NCBI RefSeq assembly: GCF_900141745.1
Contig: NZ_FSRM01000001.1
Span: 4,402,001 to 4,466,000 of the forward strand
DNA: 64,000 nt
Direction of reading: 5' to 3'
DNA from: Paraburkholderia phenazinium
Lineage (GTDB): Bacteria > Pseudomonadota > Gammaproteobacteria > Burkholderiales > Burkholderiaceae
The notes beneath the pieces were generated by a model. It was not told the origin of the DNA, ran no database searches, and saw only the letters and a program-made list of their open reading frames with translations. Below, in pieces: positions 54,426 to 64,000 of this stretch. Within the stretch, counting starts at the first letter, position 1, and the number at the start of each line of letters is the position of its first letter. A program made the translations under genes and the position numbers.

Positions 54426-57218
54426 TCACCCAAACACCCGCTTCCACAACGCCAGCACAGCCGCGCGCTCCGCCTCGACGGTCTCCGGCTCGACGCGCGC
54501 CTTCTCCATCCCGTCGAGCCTCAACCTGTGCTGCAGCTTGCGATACGTGCGATAAGCCGCGCCAACCGTCTCGGCCTCTTCCTCGCTCATCATCCCAAAG
54601 CGCGACACCTCACGCAGCAACGCGATATTGCCCGTATTGCGGATCAGCTCGGGGTCACGCGCGGCGTGCAGCAGCACCCAATACTGAACGGTGAATTCGA
54701 TATCCACCATCCCGCCGCGATCGTGCTTCAGATCGAACAGCTCGGTACGGTTTGGATGGCCGGCTTCGACGCGTTCGCGCATCTCGACAATCTCTTTGGC
54801 GAGCGGCCCGGCCTCACGCGGCGTGGTCAGTACCTGCTCGCGGATCGCTTCGAACCTCGCGCCAATCTCGGCATCGCCCGCGCAGTAGCGTGCCCGCGAC
54901 AACGCCTGGTGTTCCCACACCCACGCCGTATTGGCCGCATCGCCCTCGCGTAACTGGTAGCGCCTGAACGCATCCAGATCGGTGACGAGCAGTCCCGATT
55001 CGCCGTTCGGCCGCAGCCGCAGGTCCACGTCGAACAGCGTGCCCGCACCGGTCGCCATGGTCAGCCACGTGATCAGACGCCGCGTATAGGTGGAATAGAC
55101 GTCGGCGGCCGCATCGTCGGGGTCGTCGTAGAGAAAGATCAGGTCGAGGTCCGACGCGTAGCCCAGTTCCTTACCGCCCAGTTTCCCGTACGCGATGATG
55201 GCAAAACGCGGCACCTCGCGATGACGTTTGGCCAGTTGCTTCCAGACTGCCTCGAGCGTCACGTCGAGCACGGCATCGGCCAGTTCGGAGAGCCGGTCGC
55301 TCACGTGTTCCACGCTCAGCTTGCCGGCCAGATCGATCAGCAGGATGCGGAACACTTCAGCCTGGTGCGCATGGCGCAGCAAATCCATCTGTTGTTCGAC
55401 GCCGTCCGCCGCGGCAAGGCGCAAGCGCAGCGTGCGCTTGAACTCGGCCCAGTCGAACGGGCTCGCAATCGCTTCGTCATCGAGCAGTTCGTCGAGCAGT
55501 TGCGGATGGCGGATCAGATAACCGGCCGCCCAATGCGAGGCGCCCAGCACCGACAGTACGCGGTGCAACGCCTGCGGATATTCGGTCAACAGCGCCAGAT
55601 ACGCGCCGCGCCGGCTAACGGCCTCGAGCAGGTCGAAGAAGCGCGCCACCGTGTCGCCACGCCGCGCGGGCGGCTCCAGCGTGCGCGCGGCTTCAAGCGC
55701 TCGCTGCGCGACAATATCGAAGCGCTGCCGGCTACGCTCCGCAAGCCCCGCGTAGCGCGACGAATTCCACACGGCGCGCAGGCGCGCGAGCAGCTCGGCG
55801 GGCTCGGGAATTCCCAGTTCGGCGATGCGCGCCTGCAACGCAGCTTCCGCACTATCGTCGGCCAGCGCGCTACTCCAGACCCACACCGCGGCACCGTCTT
55901 CCGGCGCACCGCAACCGTCGCGGCCGTTCACCTTGTCGGCGAAAATCTGGTCGAACTGCTGCTCGACCATCTCGCGATGCGCGTCGAGCTTCGCCATCAG
56001 CGCCGCGTAATCGTCGAAACCCATCGCACGGGCCAGCGCCGCGCGCTCTTCCGGATCCACCGGCATCGCATGCGTTTGCGCGTCATTGCGATACTGCAGC
56101 CGGTGCTCGAGTTCGCGCAGGAACCGATATGCCTGCGAGAGCCCCACACACACGACCGGCGCGATCAGACCATGCGTTGCGGCGTGGCGCAGCACGGCGA
56201 GCGTCGGCCGCACGCGCAGGCCCGCGTCCTGGCCGCCGCGAATCAACTGGAACACCTGGGCGCTAAATTCAATCTCGCGGATGCCGCCACGGCCAAGCTT
56301 GATGTCGTCGGCCTTGTCCGGCCGCATCGAGGCACGGCGCTGCGCCTCCTGGCGAATCTGCAGATGCAGCGCGCGAATCGCGCTGATCACGCCGAAGTCC
56401 AGATAGCGGCGATAGATAAACGGTGTGCAGATCGCATCGAGCTGCTTCTGCATGCGGCGTGCAGCGTCACTGCTGCCTTCGGACACAAGCCGCCCCTTGA
56501 TCCAGGCGTAGCGCTCCCACTCGCGGCCCTGCACGTAAAAATACTCTTCGAGCATGCCAAGACTACACACCAGCGGTCCCGAATCGCCGTTCGGCCGCAG
56601 CCGCATATCGACGCGAAATACATAACCGTCGGCGGTCACTTCGGCTAGCGCGGCGATCAGGCGTTTGCCGAGACGCGTGAAAAAGTCCTGTGTGGCAATC
56701 GGCGGACGCTGACCGCCGGCGGTCTCGCCGTCTTCTTCGTAAATGAAGATCAGGTCGATGTCAGACGATACGTTCAGCTCGCGTCCACCCAGCTTGCCCA
56801 TGCCGACCACGCCGAGCGCAAGACGCTCGCCCTCGGGGCCGCGCGGCTCGCCGTAGAGCATTTCGAGATCGGCGGAGAGCACCGCCATCGCCCGCTGGAT
56901 GGTCGTTTCGGCCAGATCGGTCATGGCTCCGGTGACTTCCGCAACATCGGCGCGCCCAGCCAGATCTCGCTCCATCACCGCGCAAAACACCTCGGTGCGT
57001 AACTGACGAAGCGCGCATTTGAGACCCTCTTCGGTCAACGAACCATCGGCGGAACTCGCCAACGCCGCGCACAGATCGTCGAAGCGGGCTTCGATCCGTT
57101 CGCGCGTGACGGGTTCTGCAGCCAAGGTCGCAATGCGTTCGGCCAGTTCGGGACGAGCCGCCAGCGCGCGCGCTGCGTAATGTGAATAGCTGGAACTCAG
57201 GAGTGTGGCTTGGGTCAT
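54426..57218 (-). CDS. glnE: Glutamine synthetase adenylyltransferase/deadenylase
   Basis: 930 residues from ATG 57218. Two similar nucleotidyltransferase domains: GMGKLGGRELNVSSDIDLIF in the N-terminal half and YGKLGGKELGYASDLDLIFLYDD in the C-terminal half, each with the GxxSDxD carboxylates. The N-terminal domain removes and the C-terminal domain adds AMP on GlnA under PII control. RRYLDFGVISAIRALHLQIRQEA and the GlnE helical linkers are present. Divergent from the YhdP-like gene. Full length, no frameshift seen. Confidence 0.96.
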   Translation of the reverse strand: MTQATLLSSSYSHYAARALAARPELAERIATLAAEPVTRERIEARFDDLCAALASSADGSLTEEGLKCALRQLRTEVFCAVMERDLAGRADVAEVTGAMTDLAETTIQRAMAVLSADLEMLYGEPRGPEGERLALGVVGMGKLGGRELNVSSDIDLIFIYEEDGETAGGQRPPIATQDFFTRLGKRLIAALAEVTADGYVFRVDMRLRPNGDSGPLVCSLGMLEEYFYVQGREWERYAWIKGRLVSEGSSDAARRMQKQLDAICTPFIYRRYLDFGVISAIRALHLQIRQEAQRRASMRPDKADDIKLGRGGIREIEFSAQVFQLIRGGQDAGLRVRPTLAVLRHAATHGLIAPVVCVGLSQAYRFLRELEHRLQYRNDAQTHAMPVDPEERAALARAMGFDDYAALMAKLDAHREMVEQQFDQIFADKVNGRDGCGAPEDGAAVWVWSSALADDSAEAALQARIAELGIPEPAELLARLRAVWNSSRYAGLAERSRQRFDIVAQRALEAARTLEPPARRGDTVARFFDLLEAVSRRGAYLALLTEYPQALHRVLSVLGASHWAAGYLIRHPQLLDELLDDEAIASPFDWAEFKRTLRLRLAAADGVEQQMDLLRHAHQAEVFRILLIDLAGKLSVEHVSDRLSELADAVLDVTLEAVWKQLAKRHREVPRFAIIAYGKLGGKELGYASDLDLIFLYDDPDDAAADVYSTYTRRLITWLTMATGAGTLFDVDLRLRPNGESGLLVTDLDAFRRYQLREGDAANTAWVWEHQALSRARYCAGDAEIGARFEAIREQVLTTPREAGPLAKEIVEMRERVEAGHPNRTELFDLKHDRGGMVDIEFTVQYWVLLHAARDPELIRNTGNIALLREVSRFGMMSEEEAETVGAAYRTYRKLQHRLRLDGMEKARVEPETVEAERAAVLALWKRVFG

Positions 57219-57393
57219 CAAGGGTGTGGATCGTTCGTTGCTGTATCCATCTCATCACGGAGCCAGGCGCCGCGTCGCACAGGTCGCGAGACGGCATGGG
57301 CACAGGCTTTGAAGGATATTCGTCGCGACTGGCCCGTGTGTTACATTTCGTCGTCAGATCGCAAAACTACCATACGCCCATCCCCGCCGCAGC

Positions 57394-60300
57394 ATGTCCG
57401 AGCGAAACGAATCCGCCGCGCAACAGGAAGCCGGACAAGTCAGGTCAGTGAGCGGCGACCACCACGTGGTGCTGCGCCACACCCTGAGAGTGCTGCTGGG
57501 GATCGCGCTCGTCGTTTATTTCATTGCAGCGGCTCTGTTCATGGGTCTGCGTTACGGCTTGCTGCCGTACGTCGATTCTTTCCGGCCGCGCATCGAAACC
57601 CTCGTCTCCGAGAAGATCCACGCGCAACTCACTATCGGCAAACTGGCGCCGCACTGGACCGGTTTCCAGCCCGGCATCGACGTCACCAACCTGATGATCC
57701 GGGACCGCGAAGGCAAGGTCGGGCTAAACATCCCGCATGCCACCGCCACGGTCTCGTGGAGTTCGCTGTGGCAATTCAAGCCGATCCTCTCGAGCCTGAT
57801 CGTCAATCAGCCTGACGTGCTGATCGAGCGCGGCAGCGACGGCTCGCTCTCGGTCGCCGGCGTCGTGGCGCCGAGCACCCATACCGGCAATGACACCTTC
57901 AGCTCGTGGCTACTGCGCCAGCAGGCCATTGTGCTGCGCGGCGGCACGCTAAGGTGGCACGACGCGCGCCACGATGCACCTGAACTTGCGCTGCAGAACA
58001 TTCGTCTGGCCATTCTCAACGACGGCTATAACCACCACCTCGCGCTGCAGGCGCCGCCGGACGGCCGGGTCCTGCATGGCCCGCTCGATTTCCGCGTGTA
58101 CTTCAAACATGCGCCTTTGTCGGCTATCGGCAAGCCGATCAACTGGACCGGCCAGGCTTACGTGTCGACCGGCCCGGTCGATCTGCCCGCGCTAGCCCAC
58201 TACATGGATTTCCCAATCGAGACGTTCGCGGGCCGGATCGACAACGCTATCTGGATCGACTTCGCCCAAGGCCGGACGACCTCGGCGAGCGGCGAGCTGA
58301 GCGGCTCCGATATCTCGTTGCGCGTGCGGCCGACCCAGCCGCGCCTGGACGTGCCGGTCGCGAGCTTTTCCTGGAAAGTCGAGACGGGACCGGACGACTA
58401 CACGCTGCAACTGAACCACCTGCACGCGGAACTCGGCCAGCCGCCGCTCGAGGACGGCACGCCGCTCACCCGCACGCTGGCCCTCACCACTTTAAGCGGC
58501 CACTACCGCCGCGCATCGGTACAGCACGGCCAGTTGTTTAGCGTGACCGGCGACCGTGTCGATCTCGGCATACTCGCCGAATTCAGTCGCGCGCTCCCGC
58601 TCTCGGGACATCTGTTGAATGAACTGGTGCGCTTCGACCCTCGCGGCCTGGTGGCGAACTACCTGATCGAGGTCGAACGGGCCAGGCCCGAATCCGGCGA
58701 GGCGGCCAGCGAACGTAATGCAGGGGGCGCCGAACCGATCGTGCGCTACCGCTTCAAGGCGGACCTGCAGGGCATCAGCGTCGCGGCCCAGGAGCCGCCG
58801 CCAGGGCTCACCCCGTTGGGTCACCCGCGGGCCGGCTTGCCTGGCGTGGAAAATCTGTGGGGTAGCGTCGACGCCGACGAAAATCATGGCGCCATGAGCA
58901 TCGACACCAACAACGTGGCCCTTACGCTGCCTGGTGTTTTCGATAACCCGCGCCTCAGATTCGACCGCCTGAAGGGTCGCGGCAGCTGGACGGTCAAGCC
59001 GGCGGCGCCAGGTGAAGCCCACAAGGCGTTTGCCATTACCGTCCCGGAACTGAGCGTCGCCAATGCGGATGCGGTCGCTTCGGCGACCGCGAACTACAGC
59101 AATCCCGGCCACGGTCGCGGCTCACTCGACCTGACGGCGAAGTTCGAGCACGCCCAGGTCACGCGGATCGTCCGCTACCTCCCCACCAGCATCCCCGAGA
59201 AGCTGCGCACCTACCTGGGTCACGGGCTGCAAGCCGGCATCTCGCGCGGCGGGGTGATCGAGATACACGGCGATCTCACCAAATTCCCCTACTCGCGCGA
59301 CCCAACTGCCGGCGTGTTCCAGATCGTGGCGCCGTTCAAGGGCGGCAAGTTCGACCCGTCACCTTTCCCGCCGCGCATGATGAAAGACGGCGTGACGCCG
59401 AATGTGTGGCCGCCGCTGGATGGTATCGACGGCACGTTCTCGCTGAAAGAGAACGTGCTGCGCTTCGACGTCGATCGCGCGCACTACAAGCGCGTCGCGC
59501 TCGGCAAGGTCAGCGGCAAGATCGACGATCTGGGCACCAAGGCATCGAGCCTGGTCATCAACGGCGATGGACACGGGCCGCTCGCCGACATGCTCGACTA
59601 CGTCAACGCGAGTTCGCTCGGCAGTCTCTCGAAGCATGTCGGCGAAAAGGTGCAGGCCGAAGGGCCCGCATCGCTGGCACTGAAGCTGACAGTGCCGCGT
59701 ACGCCGAAACCGCACATCGCCGTCGAGGGTGCGATCGGCTTCCAGAACAACCGTCTCAGCACCGACAACGTGCCGCCGCTGTCGCAACTGACCGGCAAGG
59801 TTCATTTCACCGAACACACCGCCCAGCTCGATCACTTGAGCGGCCAGTTCATGGGCGGTGACGTGCACGCCAACGGCGGTGTGCAGAACAACGGCACTTA
59901 CGCGCTTGATCTGAACGGCCACATTGCCGTCGACGCAGCACGCGGTCTGAATCTGCACGGACCAGCCGCCCAGGTGCTCACGCGCATGAACGGCAGCGCG
60001 CCCTACGAGGTAAACGTAACGGGAGCCAAAGGGCATCTGCCTAATGTCACGGCCAACTCCGACCTGACCAGCCTCGCGCTCGACTTCCCCGCGCCGTTCA
60101 ACAAGCCGCTCGGCCAACCGATGCCGCTGCATTTCACCTTCAAGCCCGCCGCCTCGGAAAGCGACGCCGGCCTGCAACGCGCCGACCTCAAGTTCGGCCC
60201 GATAGCCGCCACCTACCTGCTGCGCCACACGCCGGGCAAGCCGCCGGAGGTGGTGGTCGGCGCAGTCGGTGTCAACAAGCCGGCTGAACTGCCGAGCGAA

Positions 60301-61587
60301 GGCGTGATCGCCGCGGTCGACATCGACGCGTTTGACGCGGATCAATGGCGCGCCCTGGTGACCCAGATGCGCAGCAAGGAAACGCCCCCGCCGCCCGGCA
60401 CCCCGGCGAGCGCCCCCAACCCGACGCTTACGCAGTTCCTGCCCAACCGCTTTGCCGTGCATATCGGCACGTTGACGCTGCTCAAGCGCCACTGGGAAAG
60501 CGTGATCGTCGGCGCATCGCGGGACAACGGCAACTGGCAGGCCAACATCGCCTCGAATCAGGTTTCCGGCCACGTGGCCTGGCTGCCCGGCCCCGTCAAA
60601 GGTTCGCCGGGGACGCTGCAGGCCCGTCTCGCCCGCCTGGTGATTCCGTCTGCCACCGAAAACGATCTGCTCGGCCAGGCGATCTCGGCCCCGGCGCAGA
60701 ACATGCCGACGATCGATCTGGTGGTGAACGAACTGATCGTGCGCGACCACAACATCGGCAGTCTCGAAGTCGACGCGCATAACTTCCAGGAAGACGGCGT
60801 GCCGGTCTGGCAGCTGGACAAGCTCGACATCACCAACCCGGCTGCCACGCTGACCGCCACCGCCAACTGGCGCACCTCGACGCAGCTCGGCGCCAATGCC
60901 GACGAAGACACGCCAAAGCGCACCGTGTTCGACTTCAAGCTCGATATCAAGGATGCCGGCGCGTTGCTCCAGCAGTTCGGCCAACCGCGCACGCTCAAGG
61001 GCGGCAGCGGCACGCTGTCGGGCAAGGTCGTCTGGCGTGGCGGCCCGACCCGCATCGACTATCCGACGCTGAACGGCAACCTGGCCGTCGACATGCGCCA
61101 TGGCCAGATTCTCAAGGTCGATCCGGGCGTCGCCAAGCTGCTGGGCGTGCTGAGCCTGCAAAGCCTTGCGCGCTTTGCGACGCTCAATTTCAAGGACGTG
61201 ATCGGCGAAGGTCTGCCGTTTGAAAGCGTGACCGGAACCGGACAGATCAGCGACGGCATCGGCCGCACCGACAACTTCAGGATGGTGACCGCGCCGGCCC
61301 GCGCCGAGATGGCGGGCTCGGTGGATCTCGCGCAGGAGACCCAGGACCTGCACGTGCACATTGTGCCGACCGTCAGCGCGGGCGCTGGCGTGGTGGCGGC
61401 CACGGTGATCAATCCGCTGTTCGGCCTCGCTGCGCTGGTGGCGGACCTCGCGCTGTCGAAGTCGATTTCGAAGGCGTTCGCAATGGACTACGCCATCACC
61501 GGTTCGTGGTCAAAACCCCACGTCGAGCGGGTGCGCGGCGATCGCGGTAAGATGGACCTGCCGGCTTCGACCGTGGAAGCGCAGTGA
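57394..61587 (+). CDS. yhdP: YhdP/AsmA-like inter-membrane lipid transport protein
   Basis: 1397 residues, the size of YhdP-type proteins (about 1270-1400). One N-terminal membrane anchor (about 28-55, LRVLLGIALVVYFIAAALFMGLRYG) then a huge periplasmic beta-rich part. It has the DUF3971-like VTNLMIRDREGKVGLNIPHATATVSWSSL and an AsmA-like C-terminus (LNGNLAVDMRHGQILKVDPGVAKLLGVLSLQSL). YhdP, TamB and YdbH together carry phospholipids to the outer membrane. It stands before the amidase gene and tldD, which is the usual beta/gammaproteobacterial order (yhdP-nit-tldD). Single uninterrupted frame. Confidence 0.93.
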   Translation: MSERNESAAQQEAGQVRSVSGDHHVVLRHTLRVLLGIALVVYFIAAALFMGLRYGLLPYVDSFRPRIETLVSEKIHAQLTIGKLAPHWTGFQPGIDVTNLMIRDREGKVGLNIPHATATVSWSSLWQFKPILSSLIVNQPDVLIERGSDGSLSVAGVVAPSTHTGNDTFSSWLLRQQAIVLRGGTLRWHDARHDAPELALQNIRLAILNDGYNHHLALQAPPDGRVLHGPLDFRVYFKHAPLSAIGKPINWTGQAYVSTGPVDLPALAHYMDFPIETFAGRIDNAIWIDFAQGRTTSASGELSGSDISLRVRPTQPRLDVPVASFSWKVETGPDDYTLQLNHLHAELGQPPLEDGTPLTRTLALTTLSGHYRRASVQHGQLFSVTGDRVDLGILAEFSRALPLSGHLLNELVRFDPRGLVANYLIEVERARPESGEAASERNAGGAEPIVRYRFKADLQGISVAAQEPPPGLTPLGHPRAGLPGVENLWGSVDADENHGAMSIDTNNVALTLPGVFDNPRLRFDRLKGRGSWTVKPAAPGEAHKAFAITVPELSVANADAVASATANYSNPGHGRGSLDLTAKFEHAQVTRIVRYLPTSIPEKLRTYLGHGLQAGISRGGVIEIHGDLTKFPYSRDPTAGVFQIVAPFKGGKFDPSPFPPRMMKDGVTPNVWPPLDGIDGTFSLKENVLRFDVDRAHYKRVALGKVSGKIDDLGTKASSLVINGDGHGPLADMLDYVNASSLGSLSKHVGEKVQAEGPASLALKLTVPRTPKPHIAVEGAIGFQNNRLSTDNVPPLSQLTGKVHFTEHTAQLDHLSGQFMGGDVHANGGVQNNGTYALDLNGHIAVDAARGLNLHGPAAQVLTRMNGSAPYEVNVTGAKGHLPNVTANSDLTSLALDFPAPFNKPLGQPMPLHFTFKPAASESDAGLQRADLKFGPIAATYLLRHTPGKPPEVVVGAVGVNKPAELPSEGVIAAVDIDAFDADQWRALVTQMRSKETPPPPGTPASAPNPTLTQFLPNRFAVHIGTLTLLKRHWESVIVGASRDNGNWQANIASNQVSGHVAWLPGPVKGSPGTLQARLARLVIPSATENDLLGQAISAPAQNMPTIDLVVNELIVRDHNIGSLEVDAHNFQEDGVPVWQLDKLDITNPAATLTATANWRTSTQLGANADEDTPKRTVFDFKLDIKDAGALLQQFGQPRTLKGGSGTLSGKVVWRGGPTRIDYPTLNGNLAVDMRHGQILKVDPGVAKLLGVLSLQSLARFATLNFKDVIGEGLPFESVTGTGQISDGIGRTDNFRMVTAPARAEMAGSVDLAQETQDLHVHIVPTVSAGAGVVAATVINPLFGLAALVADLALSKSISKAFAMDYAITGSWSKPHVERVRGDRGKMDLPASTVEAQ

Positions 61588-61715
61588 GTCCCGCAGCGAG
61601 CCCGTATCGCCGGGTTCAGCGGTCCCGCGGTGGCGAAGCGGCGGCGGTACAGCCTTGATCGACGTATGCAGCGCCTGCGGTCGGCGTTGCCCAGCCGGGA
61701 GTCTTCGAAACGCTC

Positions 61716-62558
61716 ATGAGCGAACAACACGCCAATCCCCCCTCCCTTAGCCCGTCCTTCCGCGTCGCCGCATTGCAGATGGTGAGCACGCCGGATCGCG
61801 ACCGCAATCTCGCCGAAGCCGAACGCCTCATTGCCGAGGCCGCTGCCGACGGCGCGCAACTGGTCCTGCTGCCCGAATACTTCTGTTTCATGGGTTTTAA
61901 GGATACCGACAAGCTCAGCGTACGCGAACCCTACGGCGACGGCCCGATCCAGCGCTTTCTTTCCGACGCGGCGCGCCGCCACGGCGTCTGGGTAATAGGC
62001 GGCACATTGCCGATCACGGCGCCCGAAGCGAACCGCGTCCTGAACACCACGCTGGTGTTCAACCCAAAGGGCGAGGAAGTCACCCGCTACGACAAGATTC
62101 ACCTGTTCAACTTCGAAAAAGGTGAAGAATCGTTCGACGAAGCGCGCACCATCCGCCCGGGCTCCGAGGTCCGCACCTTCGAGGCGCCGTTCGGAAGAGT
62201 CGGCCTGTCGGTCTGCTACGATTTGCGTTTCCCGGAGTTGTACCGCCGGCTGGGCGATTGCGCGCTGATCGTGGTGCCGTCCGCTTTCACCTACACGACC
62301 GGCCGTGCGCACTGGGAAATGCTGCTGCGCGCCCGCGCCGTCGAGAACCAGTGTTACGTGCTCGCCGCGGCGCAAGGCGGCAAGCACGAGAACGGCCGCC
62401 GCACATGGGGACACAGCATGCTGATCGACCCGTGGGGCGAGATCGTCGCGGTACGCGAGGAAGGTGCCGGCGTGGTGGCCGGCAATCTCGAACGGGCACG
62501 CATCGACGAAGTCCGGCAGAGCCTGCCGGCCTGGCGTCACCGCGTACTGACGAGTTAA
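61716..62558 (+). CDS. Nitrilase-family carbon-nitrogen hydrolase (Nit1-like amidase)
   Basis: 280 residues. Catalytic triad visible: Glu in [12 protein letters not shown] (54), Lys in [10 protein letters not shown] (127), Cys in [15 protein letters not shown] (167). The [11 protein letters not shown] segment and the length fit the Nit1/YbeM group that hydrolyses deaminated glutathione, a metabolite repair role; omega-amidase is an alternative. It lies between yhdP and tldD on the same strand, 128 bp and 97 bp away. No targeting signal. Confidence 0.92.
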   Translation: MSEQHANPPSLSPSFRVAALQMVSTPDRDRNLAEAERLIAEAAADGAQLVLLPEYFCFMGFKDTDKLSVREPYGDGPIQRFLSDAARRHGVWVIGGTLPITAPEANRVLNTTLVFNPKGEEVTRYDKIHLFNFEKGEESFDEARTIRPGSEVRTFEAPFGRVGLSVCYDLRFPELYRRLGDCALIVVPSAFTYTTGRAHWEMLLRARAVENQCYVLAAAQGGKHENGRRTWGHSMLIDPWGEIVAVREEGAGVVAGNLERARIDEVRQSLPAWRHRVLTS

Positions 62559-62655
62559 AGCTGCACCAGACATTGAAAGTCCGACGCCGCCCACCCATGT
62601 ATGTGATGCGCGTGCGCCAACCGAACCCCTTTGTATCGAGCAGAAGACACTTCGC

Positions 62656-64000
62656 ATGAACATCATCGAACCCGGTATCCGTAATCTCGCCACTGCCAAG
62701 GACGTGCTCCTCACGCCCTACGGCCTCGACGAAGCTCTGCTGTCACGCACGCTCGCCGAAATCTTCACGCACCGCATCGACTACGCGGACCTGTATTTCC
62801 AGGCCACCCGTAGCGAAGCCTGGAGCCTTGAAGAAGGTATCGTGAAATCTGGCAGCTTCAGCATCGATCAAGGGGTGGGCGTACGCGCCGTCTCGGGCGA
62901 CCGGACCGCGTTTGCCTACTCGGACGATCTGTCGCCCGAGGCCATTCGCCAGGCTGCGCTCGCCACCCGCTCGATCGCCAAGGCCGGCGGCGGCAAGCAG
63001 AAGATCAAGGTTGCCCCTTCGCTGACCGGCATTGCCGGACGCGACCTGTATCTGCCGTCCGATCCGCTGCATTCGCTCGACGCGACCGCCAAGGTCAAGC
63101 TGCTCGAACGCGTCGAACAGATGGCGCGCAGCCGCGATCCGCGTATCACCCAGGTGATGGCGGGTCTGGCCGGCGAATACGACGTGGTGCTGGTGGCGCG
63201 CAGCGACGGCGCGCTCGCCGCGGACATCCGGCCGCTGGTGCGTGTCTCCGTCACGGTGATCGCTGAGCAGAACGGCCGCCGCGAGATCGGCAGCGGCGGC
63301 GGCGGTGGCCGCTTCGATTACGGCTATTTCACGGACGCGGTGTTGTCAAAGTACGTCGATGACGCGGTGCACGCTGCGCTGGTCAACCTCGACGCCCGCC
63401 CGGCCCCGGCCGGCGCGATGACCGTCGTGCTAGGCCCGGGCTGGCCCGGCGTGCTGCTGCACGAAGCAATCGGCCACGGTCTCGAAGGCGACTTCAACCG
63501 CAAGGGATCGTCGGCGTTTGCTGGACGCATCGGCGAGCGCGTCGCGGCCAAGGGCGTCACGGTGGTCGACGACGGCACGCTGCCGAATCGCCGCGGCTCG
63601 CTCAATATCGACGATGAAGGCAATCCGACCCAGTGCACCACGCTGATCGAGGACGGCATCCTGAAGGGCTATATCCAGGACACGCTGAACGCCCGCCTCA
63701 TGAAGATGCCGGTAACGGGCAACGCGCGCCGCGAGTCGTACGCAGCCCTGCCGATGCCGCGCATGACGAACACCTACATGCTGAACGGCGACAAGGATCC
63801 GCAGGAAATCATTGCCTCGGTGAAAAACGGCCTGTACGCGGTGAATTTCGGCGGCGGTCAGGTCGACATCACCAACGGCAAGTTCGTATTCTCGGCGTCC
63901 GAGGCCTACATGATCGAAGACGGCAAGGTGACGTATCCAGTGAAGGGCGCGACGCTGATCGGCAGCGGCCCGGAATCGCTCAAGTTCGTCAGCATGATCG
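62656..64000 (+). CDS. tldD: Metalloprotease TldD, 3' truncated by window edge
   Basis: 448 residues are visible from ATG 62656 and the frame is open at the window end; full TldD is about 480-490. DLYFQATRSEAWSLEEG and GVGVRAVSGDRTAFAYSDD open it, and the zinc motif HEAIGHGLEGD lies at about 269-279, then FNRKGSSAFAGRIGERVA and VDDGTLPNRRGSLNIDDEG. TldD/TldE process small peptides (microcin B17 maturation, CcdA degradation) by a protease mechanism; a partner tldE is expected elsewhere. Context yhdP-nit-tldD is conserved. Confidence 0.95.
   Translation, partial: MNIIEPGIRNLATAKDVLLTPYGLDEALLSRTLAEIFTHRIDYADLYFQATRSEAWSLEEGIVKSGSFSIDQGVGVRAVSGDRTAFAYSDDLSPEAIRQAALATRSIAKAGGGKQKIKVAPSLTGIAGRDLYLPSDPLHSLDATAKVKLLERVEQMARSRDPRITQVMAGLAGEYDVVLVARSDGALAADIRPLVRVSVTVIAEQNGRREIGSGGGGGRFDYGYFTDAVLSKYVDDAVHAALVNLDARPAPAGAMTVVLGPGWPGVLLHEAIGHGLEGDFNRKGSSAFAGRIGERVAAKGVTVVDDGTLPNRRGSLNIDDEGNPTQCTTLIEDGILKGYIQDTLNARLMKMPVTGNARRESYAALPMPRMTNTYMLNGDKDPQEIIASVKNGLYAVNFGGGQVDITNGKFVFSASEAYMIEDGKVTYPVKGATLIGSGPESLKFVSMI

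Noticed and set aside
55221..56648. A 475-codon plus-strand frame inside glnE
   Set aside because: Antisense shadow of a well-supported gene.
59359..61359. A 666-codon minus-strand frame inside yhdP
   Set aside because: Arg/His/Gly/Ala-rich shadow translation typical of GC-rich genes; no motif.

Overview
The window is high-GC chromosomal DNA with the gene content and gene order of a Burkholderiaceae primary chromosome, most likely Paraburkholderia or Burkholderia sensu lato. The main pointers are the ybgC-tolQRAB-pal-cpoB block, the hda/HAD/pcnB/folK/deoxynucleoside kinase/panB block, the hrcA...grpE-trx-dnaK-dnaJ block, a MutL that keeps the endonuclease motif, and strong C/G third-position codon use. 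The genus is inferred from memory of these arrangements and was not tested by a search. I see no insertion sequence, prophage, CRISPR array or plasmid gene set.

Layout. Positions 1-10 kb: metabolic and accessory genes. These are a truncated LysR regulator, D-lactate dehydrogenase, a ParB-fold-like orphan, a crotonase, two MFS carriers, the homogentisate pathway (hmgA-fahA, preceded by an aromatic-acid type MFS carrier) and a degenerate EAL-domain protein. 10-14.7 kb: a divergent IclR regulator/glutaryl-CoA dehydrogenase pair, a 1-Cys peroxiredoxin and a yqjD-yqjE-like envelope operon. 14.7-17.7 kb: a five-gene minor pilin operon (fimT-pilV-pilW-pilX-pilE), mostly joined by ATGA overlaps. 17.8-19.8 kb: glyA-nrdR behind a clear ZTP (pfl-type) riboswitch. 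20.1-26.4 kb: ydfG, then ybgC, tolQ, tolR, tolA, tolB, pal, cpoB. 26.4-26.7 kb: a 28-bp hairpin, a near-perfect sigma-70 promoter and tRNA-Lys(TTT). 27-30 kb: a small membrane protein, a ParB-like protein with three GTTTCCC repeats upstream, an MscS channel and a DedA protein. 30.2-35.8 kb: mutL-miaA converging on purM across a large inverted repeat, then a PerM/AI-2E-type membrane protein. 35.8-41.1 kb: hda, a HAD phosphatase, pcnB, folK, a deoxynucleoside kinase and panB in one direction. 41.2-48.1 kb: a small ORF behind a long hairpin, then a pabB-pabC fusion, dnaJ, dnaK, a thioredoxin-like gene and grpE on the minus strand. 48.4-57.2 kb: a small secreted protein, hslR, hemH, hrcA, nadK, recN and glnE. 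57.4-64 kb: a YhdP/AsmA-like giant, a nitrilase-family amidase and tldD, which runs off the right edge.

How the genes work together. The heat-shock genes appear to have two control layers: sigma-32-like promoters before grpE and dnaK, and a nearby hrcA. The Tol-Pal genes form a complete envelope-constriction machine with its periplasmic helper CpoB. One-carbon metabolism (glyA) and the ribonucleotide reductase repressor (nrdR) probably share a transcript controlled by ZTP. Folate appears again in folK and the pabB-pabC fusion.

Most worth checking: the ZTP riboswitch driving glyA-nrdR; repeated cases of a -10-like box ending 6-8 nt before a start codon (mutL, nadK, ybgC, the HAD gene), which suggest leaderless mRNAs; the miaA/purM inverted repeat with matching codon-use drift; two unlisted small ORFs, each beside a distinctive palindrome or hairpin; and iteron-like repeats before the ParB-like gene. 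No wholly new multi-gene system is evident.
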